From: Deltaproteobacteria bacterium
GTDB taxonomy: Bacteria; Myxococcota_A; Polyangia; DRWM01; JAAZOP01
Length of the DNA: 37,131 nucleotides
Assembly: GCA_016218765.1 (NCBI GenBank)
Contig: JACRCZ010000125.1
Span: forward strand, 1-37,131
Direction of reading: 5' to 3'
This document shows, one piece after another, positions 7,502 through 17,840 of the stretch. Under the pieces are notes generated by a model. The model searched no databases. It had not been told where the DNA came from and saw nothing but the letters and a program-made list of their open reading frames with translations. Within the stretch, counting starts at the first letter, position 1, and every line of letters starts with the position of its first letter. Both the position numbers and the translations under genes were made by a program.

Positions 7502-9159
7502 CCCCGGCGGAGATCGCCGCTCGCCTTCGCACGCGCTTCGGCGACGGCGCCGTCGTCGCCGTCCAGGACGCGCTCCTCGACCCGACGCTCGAGCTGGCGC
7601 CGGAACGGCTTCACGAGGCCGCGCGGTTCCTGCGCGACGAGGACGACCTGCGCTTCGACTTCCTGCGCTCGCTGGCCGGCGTCGATCGCAAGGAGGCCCT
7701 GGAGGTCGTGTACCACCTCCTGTCGCTGCCGCACCGCCACGGCGTCACGCTGCGCGTCAGGACCCCCCGCGACAAGCCGTCCGTCGCCTCCGTCGCCGAC
7801 GTCTGGCCGACCGCGGAGTGGCACGAGCGCGAGACGTTCGACCTCTTCGGCATCGACTTCGCCGGTCACCCCGACCTGCGTCGCCTCTTCCTGCCCGACG
7901 ACTGGGTCGGCTACCCCCTGCGCAAGGACTACGCGCCGCCGGCCGAGTACCACGGGATCGTCACGACCCGCGAGGGCTCGCTGCCGGTGACCCGCGCGCA
8001 GGTCGCCGGCCGCCCGCAGGTCCAGGTCGCCATGCACGGCGCGAAGGCCGAGGAGCTGCCGGGGTACATGCGCGTCAACATGGGCCCCCACCACCCGGCG
8101 ACCCACGGCGTGATCAACTTCCTCCTCGAGACCGACGGCGAGATCATCCGCAAGGCCTCGCCGGACGTCGGCTACCTGCACCGCGGCATCGAGAAGCTCG
8201 CCGAGTCCAACCTCTACATCGGCACGATGCCGTACACGGATCGCGTCGACTACCTGGGCGCCATCTTCGCCAACCACTCCTGGGCTCTCGCCGTCGAGAA
8301 GCTCCTGGGACTGGCCGTCCCGCCGCGCGGCGAGTACTGCCGCGCCATCGCCTCCGAGCTGAACCGCATCGCCAGCCATCTCATCGCCACGGGCGCGCTG
8401 GCCATGGACGTCGGCGCCTTCACCCCGTTCACGCACTGGATCCGCGAGCGCGAGAAGATCAACGACATCATGGAGCGGATCTGCGGCGCGCGGCTGACCT
8501 ACAACTACCTGCGCTTCGGCGGCGTCGCCCGCGACATCAAGCCGGACGTCGTCGACACGATCCGCCTCTGGCTCGACCATTTCGAGCCGATCCTCCGCGA
8601 GTTCAATCGCCTCATCTCCGACAACGAGATCTTCGTCCGGCGGCTCGCCGACGTCGCGCCGATCTCCGCCGCCGATGCCGTCGGCTTCGGCCTCGTCGGG
8701 CCCAACCTGCGCGCCTCCGGCGTGCACTGGGACCTCCGTCGCGACGCCCCGTACTCGATCTACCCCGAGCTCGAGTTCGACGTCATCGTCGGGAAGGGCT
8801 TCCGCGGCGTCGTGGGCGACTGCTACGACCGCTACTGGTGCCGCGTGCTGGAGATGGTCGAGAGCATGAAGATCCTGCGGCAGGCCTGCGACAAGCTGCC
8901 CGAGGGCGAGTTCTGGGCCAAGCCCAAGGTGGTCAAGCCGGCGGCCAACGAGTTCTACGCCGCGGTCGAGTCCGCGCGCGGCGAGCTGGGCGCCTACGTG
9001 ATCGCCGACGGCACCGACAAGCCGTACCGCGCCAAGTTCCGCACCGGCTCCTACACCGGCCTCTCGATCATCCAGCACCTGAGCCCCGGGCTCATGCTCG
9101 CCGACCTCGTCGCCCTCATCGGCTCGCTCGACGTCGTCGCCCCGGAGGTGGACCGATGA
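7498..9159 (+). CDS. nuoCD: NADH-quinone oxidoreductase fused subunit C/D
   Basis: A 553-residue fusion of NuoC and NuoD. NuoC spans about residues 1-175 (FDFLRSLAGVD, WPTAEWHERETFDLFGIDF, GYPLRKDY). NuoD spans about 190-553, with the GPHHPATHGV loop that lines the quinone pocket and DVGYLHRGIEKL. NuoD is homologous to [NiFe]-hydrogenase large subunits but lacks the metal-binding Cys pairs. The ATG at 7498 overlaps the nuoB stop. An open stretch continues upstream in this frame, but it lies over nuoA/nuoB and is not coding. C-D fusions are known in several proteobacteria. Where an NADH module (NuoE-F-G) would be encoded, the operon goes straight to nuoH. Confidence 0.96.
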   Translation: MTPAEIAARLRTRFGDGAVVAVQDALLDPTLELAPERLHEAARFLRDEDDLRFDFLRSLAGVDRKEALEVVYHLLSLPHRHGVTLRVRTPRDKPSVASVADVWPTAEWHERETFDLFGIDFAGHPDLRRLFLPDDWVGYPLRKDYAPPAEYHGIVTTREGSLPVTRAQVAGRPQVQVAMHGAKAEELPGYMRVNMGPHHPATHGVINFLLETDGEIIRKASPDVGYLHRGIEKLAESNLYIGTMPYTDRVDYLGAIFANHSWALAVEKLLGLAVPPRGEYCRAIASELNRIASHLIATGALAMDVGAFTPFTHWIREREKINDIMERICGARLTYNYLRFGGVARDIKPDVVDTIRLWLDHFEPILREFNRLISDNEIFVRRLADVAPISAADAVGFGLVGPNLRASGVHWDLRRDAPYSIYPELEFDVIVGKGFRGVVGDCYDRYWCRVLEMVESMKILRQACDKLPEGEFWAKPKVVKPAANEFYAAVESARGELGAYVIADGTDKPYRAKFRTGSYTGLSIIQHLSPGLMLADLVALIGSLDVVAPEVDR

Positions 9160-9163
9160 GGCG

Positions 9164-9212
9164 GCGGTCGGCGGTCGGCGGTCGGCGGTCGGGAAGCGGC
9201 GGTCGGCGGAGG
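9164..9212. repeat. Heptamer tandem array (GCGGTCG) in the nuoCD-nuoH spacer
   Basis: Seven 7-bp units: GCGGTCG four times, then GGAAGCG, GCGGTCG and GCGGAGG. The last degenerate unit supplies the GGAGG ribosome binding site of nuoH (9208-9212). The array fills nearly the whole 58-bp spacer. Confidence 0.9.
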
Positions 9213-9217
9213 GCGTC

Positions 9218-10489
9218 ATGAACGTGGTACAGCACGCCGCGGACCGCTTCATGCGCTGGGCGTTCTCCGTCGACCCGGCGACCTGGCCTCACGCCTGGAT
9301 CGTCTACGCCGGCTTCATCCTCCTCGCCGCCGTACTCGCCGTCGGCTTCGTCGCCCTGTTCGCCGGGCCGGTGACGTGGCTCGAGCGTCGCGTCGCCGGC
9401 CGGATCATGTCCCGCATCGGCCCCAACCGCGTCGGCCCGCAGGGCGTCCTGCAGTGGCTCGCCGACGGCATCAAGTGCTTCCTCAAGGAGGACCTCGTTC
9501 CCGAAGGCGCCGACCGCACGCTGTTCCGCATCGCGCCGTACTTCGTCTTCGGCGGCATGTTCGGCGCGTTCGTCGTGCTGCCGTTCGGCGTGCACCTCGT
9601 CGCGGCCGACCTCAACGTCGGCCTGCTCTACATCCTCGCCGTGACTTCCCTCGTCGTCGTCGGCCTGCTCATGGCCGGCTGGGCCTCCAATTCCAAGTGG
9701 GCCCTCTTCGGCGGCGTCCGCTCCGCCGCGCAGCTCGTGTCCTACGAAATCCCCTCCGCCTTCTCCCTCATGGCCGTCATCCTCTTCGCCGGCACCATGT
9801 CCATGCAGGGCGTCGTCGCCGCGCAGGGCGGCTGGCCCTGGGACTGGTTCCTCTTCCGCAACCCGTTCCTCTTCGCCGCCTTCTTCCTGTATTTCACGGC
9901 GGCGATCGCCGAGGGCAACCGCACGCCGTTCGATCTGCCGGAGGCCGAGAGCGAGCTGGTGGCCGGGTACAACGTCGAGTACTCCGGCATGCGCTACCTG
10001 TTCTTCATGTTCGCCGAGTGGGCCAACCTGTGGATCATGAGCGCGGTCGCCACGGTGTGCTTCCTGGGCGGGTGGCAGATCCCCGGCGTCTCGCCGGCCG
10101 AGGTCGCGGCCGCCGAGGGACTGGCCTTCGTCGGTTGGCAGGCCCTCTCCTTCCTCGTGTTCGCCGCCAAGGCCTCGGCCCTGATCCTGGTCGTCGTCCA
10201 GCTCCGCTGGACCGTCCCGCGGCTGCGCATCGACCAGCTCATGTTCACCTGCTGGAAGTACCTCGTCCCCCTCTCCTTCGTCTGCATTCTCGGCGTCCTC
10301 GCGCTCATGGTCGTCGTGCGCGAGGGCGGCACGGTCGACATGATCCTGCGCGCCGCGCTCCTGATCTTCGGCTTCTGGGCCGTCGTGGAATACGCGCGCC
10401 GCATCCGCCGCACCTACCTGGCGGACAAGGCACTCTACGAGCGCATGGAAGGCAAGGCGATGTGGTATCCGCCGTACCGGATGCCGTGA
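9218..10489 (+). CDS. nuoH: NADH-quinone oxidoreductase subunit H
   Basis: A 423-residue polytopic membrane protein with about eight to nine helices, slightly longer than the common 320-400. Family signatures are ERRVAGRIMSRIGPNRVGP near residue 60, ADGIKCFLKED, the cytoplasmic E-rich loop AEGNRTPFDLPEAESELVAGYNVEYSG that forms the quinone entry, and RWTVPRLRIDQLM near the C-terminus. The ATG at 9218 follows GGAGG provided by the preceding repeat. NuoH links quinone chemistry to the proton channels. Confidence 0.96.
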   Translation: MNVVQHAADRFMRWAFSVDPATWPHAWIVYAGFILLAAVLAVGFVALFAGPVTWLERRVAGRIMSRIGPNRVGPQGVLQWLADGIKCFLKEDLVPEGADRTLFRIAPYFVFGGMFGAFVVLPFGVHLVAADLNVGLLYILAVTSLVVVGLLMAGWASNSKWALFGGVRSAAQLVSYEIPSAFSLMAVILFAGTMSMQGVVAAQGGWPWDWFLFRNPFLFAAFFLYFTAAIAEGNRTPFDLPEAESELVAGYNVEYSGMRYLFFMFAEWANLWIMSAVATVCFLGGWQIPGVSPAEVAAAEGLAFVGWQALSFLVFAAKASALILVVVQLRWTVPRLRIDQLMFTCWKYLVPLSFVCILGVLALMVVVREGGTVDMILRAALLIFGFWAVVEYARRIRRTYLADKALYERMEGKAMWYPPYRMP

Positions 10490-10508
10490 GCGGTTCGGAG
10501 TTGAAACG

Positions 10509-11276
10509 GTGAGCGAGATGACGGCACAGGACCATGAGAGCGGGACGCCGCGGAAATCGCGCGGGGCGCTCTTCGAGTACTTCGCCGACATCGGGCGGGC
10601 GATCGCGACCACCTTCGAGGGCCTCACGGTCACCTCGAGCTGGTTCTTCCGCCGCCCGCTGACGATCCAGTACCCGGACAAGCTCGACAAACCGATCCAG
10701 GAGTCGCTGCCCGAGGGCTACCGCGGGATCCTCGAGGTCGACCTGCAGCGTTGCACCGCCTGCGCCCTGTGCCAGAAGACGTGCCCCATCGGCGCGGTGC
10801 AGGTGAAGGCCGAGAAGAACGCCGAGACCGGCGTGCGCGAGATCGTCCGCTTCGACATCGACATGGGCCGCTGCATGTACTGCGGGCTCTGCTCGGAAGC
10901 CTGCAAGTTCGACGCGCTGTCCCACACGACCGACTTCGAGGGTGTGGAGGCTTCGCCCGACGGCCTGGTCCTGCACTTCGTGCGCAAGCCCGTCCCCGTG
11001 GCCAAGGCCAAGGACCAGCCGCCGCGACGCCCGCTGGGCTCGATCCTCGCCGAGATCGTCAACCCCTGCTTCGGCCGCGTGCGCTGGCGCGGGCGCCGGA
11101 TCGCGGGGACCTGCGAGGACACCAGTCCTCAGTCTTCAGTTGTCGGTTCTCAGACCGGACAGGCCCCAGCGGCCGACGCGAAATCGAAGACGGACCCCGC
11201 CGAGCCTGTTCCCGACCGGACGGAGAACCGAGAACCGAAAACTGAGAACTCCGTGCCGCCCAAGGAGGGCACATGA
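10509..11276 (+). CDS. nuoI: NADH-quinone oxidoreductase subunit I with repeat-derived C-terminal tail
   Basis: A 255-residue ferredoxin-like subunit with two 4Fe-4S motifs, CTACALCQKTCP and CMYCGLCSEAC, for clusters N6a and N6b. It starts with GTG at 10509 after GGAG (10497-10500). Family members are usually about 160-200 residues. Here residues from about 205 are hydrophilic low-complexity sequence (SSVVGSQTG..., RTENREPKTENS) encoded by two heptamer arrays. The tail is probably a late addition that does not touch the FeS fold. The TGA overlaps the nuoJ ATG (ATGA, 11273-11276). Confidence 0.95.
   Translation: MSEMTAQDHESGTPRKSRGALFEYFADIGRAIATTFEGLTVTSSWFFRRPLTIQYPDKLDKPIQESLPEGYRGILEVDLQRCTACALCQKTCPIGAVQVKAEKNAETGVREIVRFDIDMGRCMYCGLCSEACKFDALSHTTDFEGVEASPDGLVLHFVRKPVPVAKAKDQPPRRPLGSILAEIVNPCFGRVRWRGRRIAGTCEDTSPQSSVVGSQTGQAPAADAKSKTDPAEPVPDRTENREPKTENSVPPKEGT
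11127..11154. repeat. Heptamer array inside nuoI (TCTCAGT-like, arm 1)
   Basis: Four 7-bp units: CCTCAGT, CTTCAGT, TGTCGGT and TCTCAGA. They are the imperfect reverse complement of the array at 11220-11254, so the two can form a long imperfect stem across about 65 bases of mRNA. Confidence 0.8.
11220..11254. repeat. Heptamer array inside nuoI (ACCGAGA-like, arm 2)
   Basis: Five 7-bp units: ACGGAGA, ACCGAGA, ACCGAAA, ACTGAGA and ACTCCGT. They are translated in frame as RTENREPKTENS, so the DNA period of 7 gives a protein period of 7 (TENREPK / TENSVPP). Confidence 0.85.
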
Positions 11277-11881
11277 CGACCTCCCTCGCCGGCGCCGTCG
11301 TCTTCTACGCCCTCGCCGCCCTCGCGGTCGCGGGCGCCGCGTGGGTCGCCTTCGCCCGCAACATCGTCCACAGCGCCTTCGCCCTCCTGGCCACCTTCTT
11401 CGGCGTGGCGGGGCTGTACGCGTTCCTCTCCGCCGACCTCGTCGCCGTCATCCAGCTCCTGGTCTACGTCGGCGGCATCCTCATCCTGATCCTGTTCGCG
11501 GTGATGCTGACGTCGCGCATCTCCGAGGTCAAGGTCTCCAACCGCTCCGCCGGCTTCGGCCTGGGACTGCTCGTGCTGCTGGGCACGATCGGCGTCATGG
11601 CCGCCGTCGCCTTGCGCGTCCCGTGGGGCAAGGCCCCGCCCGCGACGCCCGAGCCGATGGCGCCCGGTGTCGGCGACGCGCTGCTCGGCCCCTACGTCCT
11701 CCCCTTCGAGGTCGTTTCCGTCCTGCTGCTGGCCGCCCTCATCGGCGCCGTGACCCTCGCCCGCGGCAGGAAGCGCATCGCGGCATCGGGCACGCCCGGT
11801 GCTGCCGCGCCGGATCCGGTTCCGGAACGAAAGACGAAAGACGAAGAACGAAAAACGCCGGATGGCGAGGTGCAGCCATGA
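11273..11881 (+). CDS. nuoJ: NADH-quinone oxidoreductase subunit J
   Basis: A 202-residue membrane protein with five predicted helices. It has the NuoJ pattern ARNIVHSAFALLATFFGVAG and the conserved helix DLVAVIQLLVYVGGILILI, whose pi-bulge region takes part in coupling. The ATG overlaps the nuoI stop. The last ~18 residues (ERKTKDEERKTPDG) come from a heptamer array and look like an acquired cytoplasmic tail. The stop overlaps the nuoK start (ATGA at 11878-11881). Confidence 0.95.
   Translation: MTTSLAGAVVFYALAALAVAGAAWVAFARNIVHSAFALLATFFGVAGLYAFLSADLVAVIQLLVYVGGILILILFAVMLTSRISEVKVSNRSAGFGLGLLVLLGTIGVMAAVALRVPWGKAPPATPEPMAPGVGDALLGPYVLPFEVVSVLLLAALIGAVTLARGRKRIAASGTPGAAAPDPVPERKTKDEERKTPDGEVQP
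11827..11861. repeat. Heptamer array at the 3' end of nuoJ (ACGAAAG)
   Basis: Units ACGAAAG, ACGAAAG, ACGAAGA, ACGAAAA and ACGCCGG, in frame inside the nuoJ C-terminus and giving the near-repeat ERKTKDE/ERKTPDG. The array ends 16 bases before the nuoK ATG. Confidence 0.88.
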
Positions 11882-12186
11882 CGATCGGCGTCCCGCACTA
11901 CCTCATCGTCTCCGGCATCCTCCTGGCCTGCGGCCTGTTCACCGTCGTCACGCGGCGCAACGCCGTGGCCATCCTGATGGGGATCGAGCTGATCCTCAAC
12001 GCGGCGATCCTGAACCTCGTGGCGTTCTCGCGGCTCGTGACCGGCGCGGTCGGCGGCCAGGTCTTCGCGCTCTTCGGCATCGTGCTGGCCGCGGCGGAGG
12101 CGGTCGTCGCCCTGGCGATCGTGCTCCAGCTCTACCGCGCGTTCCGCTCCGTGGATACCACGGAGACGACCGAGCTGAAGGAATGA
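11878..12186 (+). CDS. nuoK: NADH-quinone oxidoreductase subunit K
   Basis: A 102-residue protein of three helices, the standard NuoK size. The two conserved membrane glutamates for proton transfer are in MGIELILNA and AAAEAVVALAI. It overlaps nuoJ by ATGA and is followed 7 bp later by nuoL. It is homologous to MrpC of Mrp antiporters. Confidence 0.96.
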   Translation: MTIGVPHYLIVSGILLACGLFTVVTRRNAVAILMGIELILNAAILNLVAFSRLVTGAVGGQVFALFGIVLAAAEAVVALAIVLQLYRAFRSVDTTETTELKE

Positions 12187-12193
12187 GGCGCCC

Positions 12194-14617
12194 ATGAGCC
12201 TCCACCCCTTCCCCTATCTCTGGCTCATCCCGGCGCTGCCGCTCCTGGGCGCCATCATCAACGGCCTGTTCGGCTCGCGCATCCAGCGCCGGTTCGGCGA
12301 GACCGGGATCTGGGCCACCGCCGTCCTGCTGCCGTGGATCTCCGCGGCCATCGCCGCCTGGGCCTTCGTGACGCTCGCGCGCTCCGGGCCCGAGACGGCG
12401 CTGTACGTCAAGCTCTGGGGCTGGCTCAACGTCGGCTGGCTCGACGCCGACGTCGCCTTCACCCTGGACCGCCTGTCCGGCGTGATGTGCCTCGTCGTCA
12501 CCTTCGTCGGCAGCCTGATCCACGTCTACTCCATCGGCTACATGCGCGGCGATCCGGGCTACTGGCGCTTCTTCGCCTACCTGAACCTGTTCATGTTCGC
12601 CATGCTGACGCTCGTCTTGGCCGACAACTTCCTGCTCATGTTCGTGGGCTGGGAGGGCGTCGGCCTCTGCTCGTACCTGCTCATCAGCTTCTGGTACCGC
12701 GACAAGGAGAAGGCCGTCGCCGGCATGAAGGCCTTCGTCGTCAACCGCGTCGGCGACGCCGGCTTCGTCCTCGGCCTCTTCCTCCTCTTCTGGGGCGTCG
12801 CCGGCACCTGGCAGAACCCGCCGCACGTGCAGCATCCCTTGCCGGACATCATCCTGGGAGGGGAGGGCGCCGGCGCGACGACGAGGGCGGCGACTGCCGG
12901 GACGGTTGTCGGCTCCGAGGGGCATTCCCTGCCGGCGCCGCAGCGCGTCATGATGGAGTCGATCGTCTCGGGGATCGTGCACGGGGAGGGCGCCGCGGCC
13001 GCGGCTCCGCTGCCGCGCACCTCGGTGAAGTTCCGGGAGGTCGAGCGCATCCTGCGGGACCCGGCGCGGCGCGACGCCTTCGTCTCCCAGCGCTGGCTGG
13101 GCCTCAGCCTCGTCACGCTGGCCTGCCTGTTCCTGTTCCTGGGCGCCACCGGCAAGAGCGCCCAGATCCCCCTCTATGTCTGGCTCCCGGACGCCATGGC
13201 CGGCCCGACGCCCGTCTCCGCCCTGATCCACGCCGCGACGATGGTCACCGCCGGCGTGTACCTGGTGGCGCGCCTGCACTTCCTCTTCGCCTTGAGTCCG
13301 CTCGCCCTGACCGTCGTCGCCACCGTCGGCGCCGCCACGGCGCTGTTCGCCGCGACGATCGGCCTGTTCCAGCACGACATCAAGAAGGTCCTCGCCTACT
13401 CGACCGTGAGCCAGCTCGGCTTCATGTTCGTCGCCGTCGGCGTCGGCGCCTTCTGGGTCGGCATCTTCCATCTCGTGACGCACGCCTTCTTCAAGGCCTG
13501 CCTCTTCCTCGGGTCCGGCTCGGTCATCCTGGGGTGCCACCACGAGCAGGACATGCGGAAGATGGGCGGCTTGTGGAAGCTGATGCCGGTCACCGCCTTC
13601 ACCTACCTGCTCTCGTGCCTGGCCATCGCCGGCTTCCCCCTCTTCTCCGGCTTCTTCTCCAAGGACGAGATCCTCTGGAAGGTGTTCAGCACCGGCAACC
13701 TCGTCTACCACTCGGGCGGCTTCTGGCTCTACGTCATCGCCGCCGTCGCCGCGCTGTGCACCTCGTTCTACATGTTCCGCTCCTTCTTCATGACCTTCAC
13801 CGGCAAGTACCGCGGCGAGCCCCACGGCCACGACGCCCACGCGTCGTCCCCGTCGACTCACGACTCAGGACTCACGACTCACGACTCCCCCGCTGCCAGT
13901 CACGACTCCCCCCACGACTCTTCCCACTCGCAGCCCGCAGCTCACAGCTCACATCTCCCCCACGAATCCCCCGCGTCGATGACCGTCGTCCTGGCCATTC
14001 TCGGGGCTCTCGCGGTGGTCGGCGGCTTCCTGGGCGTTCCGCCGCTGCTCGGCTTCCTGCCCAACTGGTTCGAGCACTGGCTGGAGCCGGTGTTCGGGGG
14101 CTCGGAGCACTTCGTGCACTGGCGGCACTACCCGCACGCCTACGAGTGGGGCCTGATGGGCGCCTCGGTGGTCATCGCCTTCCTGGGTGCGGCGGTGGCG
14201 TGGTGGCTGTACTACGCCGCGCGCAGCCCGATTCCCGGGCGTCTGATGGCCAGCGGGAGCCCGCTGGTCCGCCGGGTGCACCGGTTGATCTACAACAAGT
14301 ACTACGTCGACGAGGTCTACGGGCGGGTGTTCGTGGACGGCGGGGTCGGGCTTTCGCGGGGGCTGTGGTGGATCGACGCCCGGATCGTGGACGGGCTGGT
14401 GAACCTCGCCGGCCGGATCGGCGCCCTGTGCGGCATGCTCCAGGGGTGGATCGACCGGGTGTTCGTCGATGGGCTGGTGAATCAGGTGGGCGACGGCATC
14501 GTCGCCGGCGGCCGGCGGCTGCGCGGGACGCAGTCGGGCCGCGTGCAGACCTACGTCTACGGGATCGTCGCGGGGTGCGTGATGTTCGCGCTGCTCACGT
14601 ACGCCGTGCCGTGGTGA
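12194..14617 (+). CDS. nuoL: NADH-quinone oxidoreductase subunit L with two inserted loops
   Basis: An 807-residue antiporter-like proton-pumping subunit; common family lengths are about 610-700. Conserved features are the membrane Glu in FVGWEGVGLCSYLLI, GKSAQIPLYVWLPDAMAGPTP with the pumping Lys region, HDIKKVLAYSTVSQLGFM, and a C-terminal lateral helix reached via YNKYYVDEVYG. Two loops stand out. Residues about 213-290 hold a Gly/Ala-rich insert. Residues about 543-595 hold a His/Ser/Asp-rich segment (THDSPAASHDSPHDSS) encoded by heptamer repeats. The ATG at 12194 follows GAGG overlapping the nuoK stop. Confidence 0.95.
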   Translation: MSLHPFPYLWLIPALPLLGAIINGLFGSRIQRRFGETGIWATAVLLPWISAAIAAWAFVTLARSGPETALYVKLWGWLNVGWLDADVAFTLDRLSGVMCLVVTFVGSLIHVYSIGYMRGDPGYWRFFAYLNLFMFAMLTLVLADNFLLMFVGWEGVGLCSYLLISFWYRDKEKAVAGMKAFVVNRVGDAGFVLGLFLLFWGVAGTWQNPPHVQHPLPDIILGGEGAGATTRAATAGTVVGSEGHSLPAPQRVMMESIVSGIVHGEGAAAAAPLPRTSVKFREVERILRDPARRDAFVSQRWLGLSLVTLACLFLFLGATGKSAQIPLYVWLPDAMAGPTPVSALIHAATMVTAGVYLVARLHFLFALSPLALTVVATVGAATALFAATIGLFQHDIKKVLAYSTVSQLGFMFVAVGVGAFWVGIFHLVTHAFFKACLFLGSGSVILGCHHEQDMRKMGGLWKLMPVTAFTYLLSCLAIAGFPLFSGFFSKDEILWKVFSTGNLVYHSGGFWLYVIAAVAALCTSFYMFRSFFMTFTGKYRGEPHGHDAHASSPSTHDSGLTTHDSPAASHDSPHDSSHSQPAAHSSHLPHESPASMTVVLAILGALAVVGGFLGVPPLLGFLPNWFEHWLEPVFGGSEHFVHWRHYPHAYEWGLMGASVVIAFLGAAVAWWLYYAARSPIPGRLMASGSPLVRRVHRLIYNKYYVDEVYGRVFVDGGVGLSRGLWWIDARIVDGLVNLAGRIGALCGMLQGWIDRVFVDGLVNQVGDGIVAGGRRLRGTQSGRVQTYVYGIVAGCVMFALLTYAVPW
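13855..13957. repeat. Heptamer arrays inside nuoL
   Basis: A first run at 13855-13889 has units GACTCAC, GACTCAG, GACTCAC, GACTCAC and GACTCCC. Degenerate CACGACTCCC copies follow. A second run at 13930-13957 has GCAGCCC, GCAGCTC, ACAGCTC and ACATCTC. All is in frame and encodes the hydrophilic loop between two transmembrane blocks of NuoL. Confidence 0.88.
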
Positions 14618-14630
14618 GCGGAGAGGGCCG

Positions 14631-16285
14631 ATGGACTACCCGACCAACAGCATGCTCCTGACCTGGATCATCTTCACGCCGGTCGTGGGCATCGGCGCGA
14701 TCTTCGCGGTGCTCGCGCTGCGTCCCGCGCTCAAGCTGAGCCAGCGGGCCGTGGACCAGGCGTCGCGGGCGATCGGGCTGGCGGCGACCGTCGCCGTCTC
14801 CCTCCTCGGGGTCCAGCTCTGGCGCGCGTTCGACGGCGGCTCGACCAGCCTCCAGTTCGTGCACCACACGATCTGGATGCGGCAGTGGAACATCGAGTAC
14901 TTCGTCGGCGTCGATGGCCTGTCGATCTCGATGGTCCTCCTGACCGCGTTCGTCTTCCTCGCCGCGATGATCGCCTCCGTTCCGTGGTGGGGCCGTCTGG
15001 ACGACGAGCACCATCCGCATTTCTCCAAGAAGCGCGTCCCCGGCTACATGATCCTCTTCCTGCTGCTGGAGACCGGCGTCCTGGGCACGTTCTGCGCGCA
15101 GGACTTCTTCCTCTTCTACGTCTTCTGGGAGGTGATGCTCCTGCCGATGTACTTCCTCATCGGCATCTGGGGCGCGCCGCCGCGCACCGACCCCGACGGA
15201 CGCGTCCGGGGCGGTCCGTACGCCGCCATCAAGTTCTTCCTCTACACGCTGGCCGGCTCCGTCGTGATGCTGCTCGCGCTCATCGCCATCTACTACAACT
15301 CCGGCCCCGCCAGGCTGGTCGATGGCTCGCTCACCGACCACACCTTCAACCTGGTCTACCTCACGGAGATGGGCCGCAGCGGCGCGTTCGATCGGGTCGC
15401 CCCGATCTTCGGCATGGCCTTCCCCAAGGTCATCTTCATCGCCCTGTTCCTCGGCTTCTCGATCAAGGTCCCGATGTTCCCGTTCCACACCTGGCTGCCC
15501 GACGCGCACGTCGACGCGCCCACGCCGATCTCGGTCATCCTGGCCGGCATCCTGCTCAAGACCGGCATGTACGGCATCCTGCGCTTCAACCTCCAGATGC
15601 TCCCCGACACCACCTGGTGGGCCGCACCCGGCATCGCCCTCTTCGGCGTGATCAGCATCGTCTACGGCGCCTTCGTCTGCCTCGCCCAGAAGGACCTGAA
15701 GAAGCTCATCGCCTACTCTTCCGTCTCCCACATGGGCTTCTGCCTGCTCGGCATGGCCGCCCTCACCCCGCAGGGCATCTCCGGCTCGGTGTTCCAGATG
15801 GTCTCCCACGGGGTCATCTCGCCGATGCTCTTCCTCATCGCCGGCGTGATCTACGACCGCGCCCACACGCGCGACATCAACGGCTTCGGCGGCCTGGCCG
15901 GGAAGCTGCCCGAGTACACCGGCCTGACCGGCCTCGCCTTCATGGCCTCGCTCGGCCTGCCCGGCCTGGCCGGGTTCATCGGCGAGGTCCTCGTCTTCAT
16001 GGGCGGCTTCGGCGCCTCCGACCCGAACTTCCGCTGGTTCGTCGTCGCCGCCGTCCCCGCCGTGGTCATCACCGCGGGCTACTACCTCTGGACCATGCAG
16101 CGCATGTTCCTCGGCAAGATGAACGACAAGTGGTCCCATCTCTGGGACATGAACTGGCGCGAACGCCTGACCCTCTACCCCCTCGCCGCCGCCACCATCC
16201 TCCTCGGCTTCTGGCCCGCCCCCGTGTTCAACCTCGTCAACACCTCCCTCCACCACCTGGTCGGCGTCATCACCGGGGGCACCTG

Positions 16286-16286
<1 letters not shown>
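14631..16286 (+). CDS. nuoM: NADH-quinone oxidoreductase subunit M
   Basis: A 551-residue antiporter-like subunit with about 14 helices. Key elements are FYVFWEVMLLPMYFLIG (membrane Glu), KVPMFPFHTWLPDAHVDAPTP (Lys and the discontinuous helix) and QKDLKKLIAYSSVSHMGF. GAGAGGG (14621-14627) precedes the ATG. Its TGA overlaps the nuoN ATG (TGATG at 16284-16288). It shows no repeat-derived insertion, unlike NuoL. Confidence 0.96.
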
Positions 16287-17767
<1,481 letters not shown>

Positions 17768-17840
17768 ACCCCCCCGTCGGTCATCGCCGGCGCGGAGCCA
17801 CCGGCACGCTCGCCGCGACGGGCGGCCCGGTCGAAGCGGC

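Noticed and set aside
11127..13957. Heptamer arrays considered as a CRISPR array
   Set aside because: Units are 7 bp, contiguous and without spacers, and most lie in coding sequence. No cas gene is present.
14885..16285. Possible long N-terminal extension of NuoN
   Set aside because: It overlaps nuoM throughout. The NuoN family begins at the ATG overlapping the nuoM stop.
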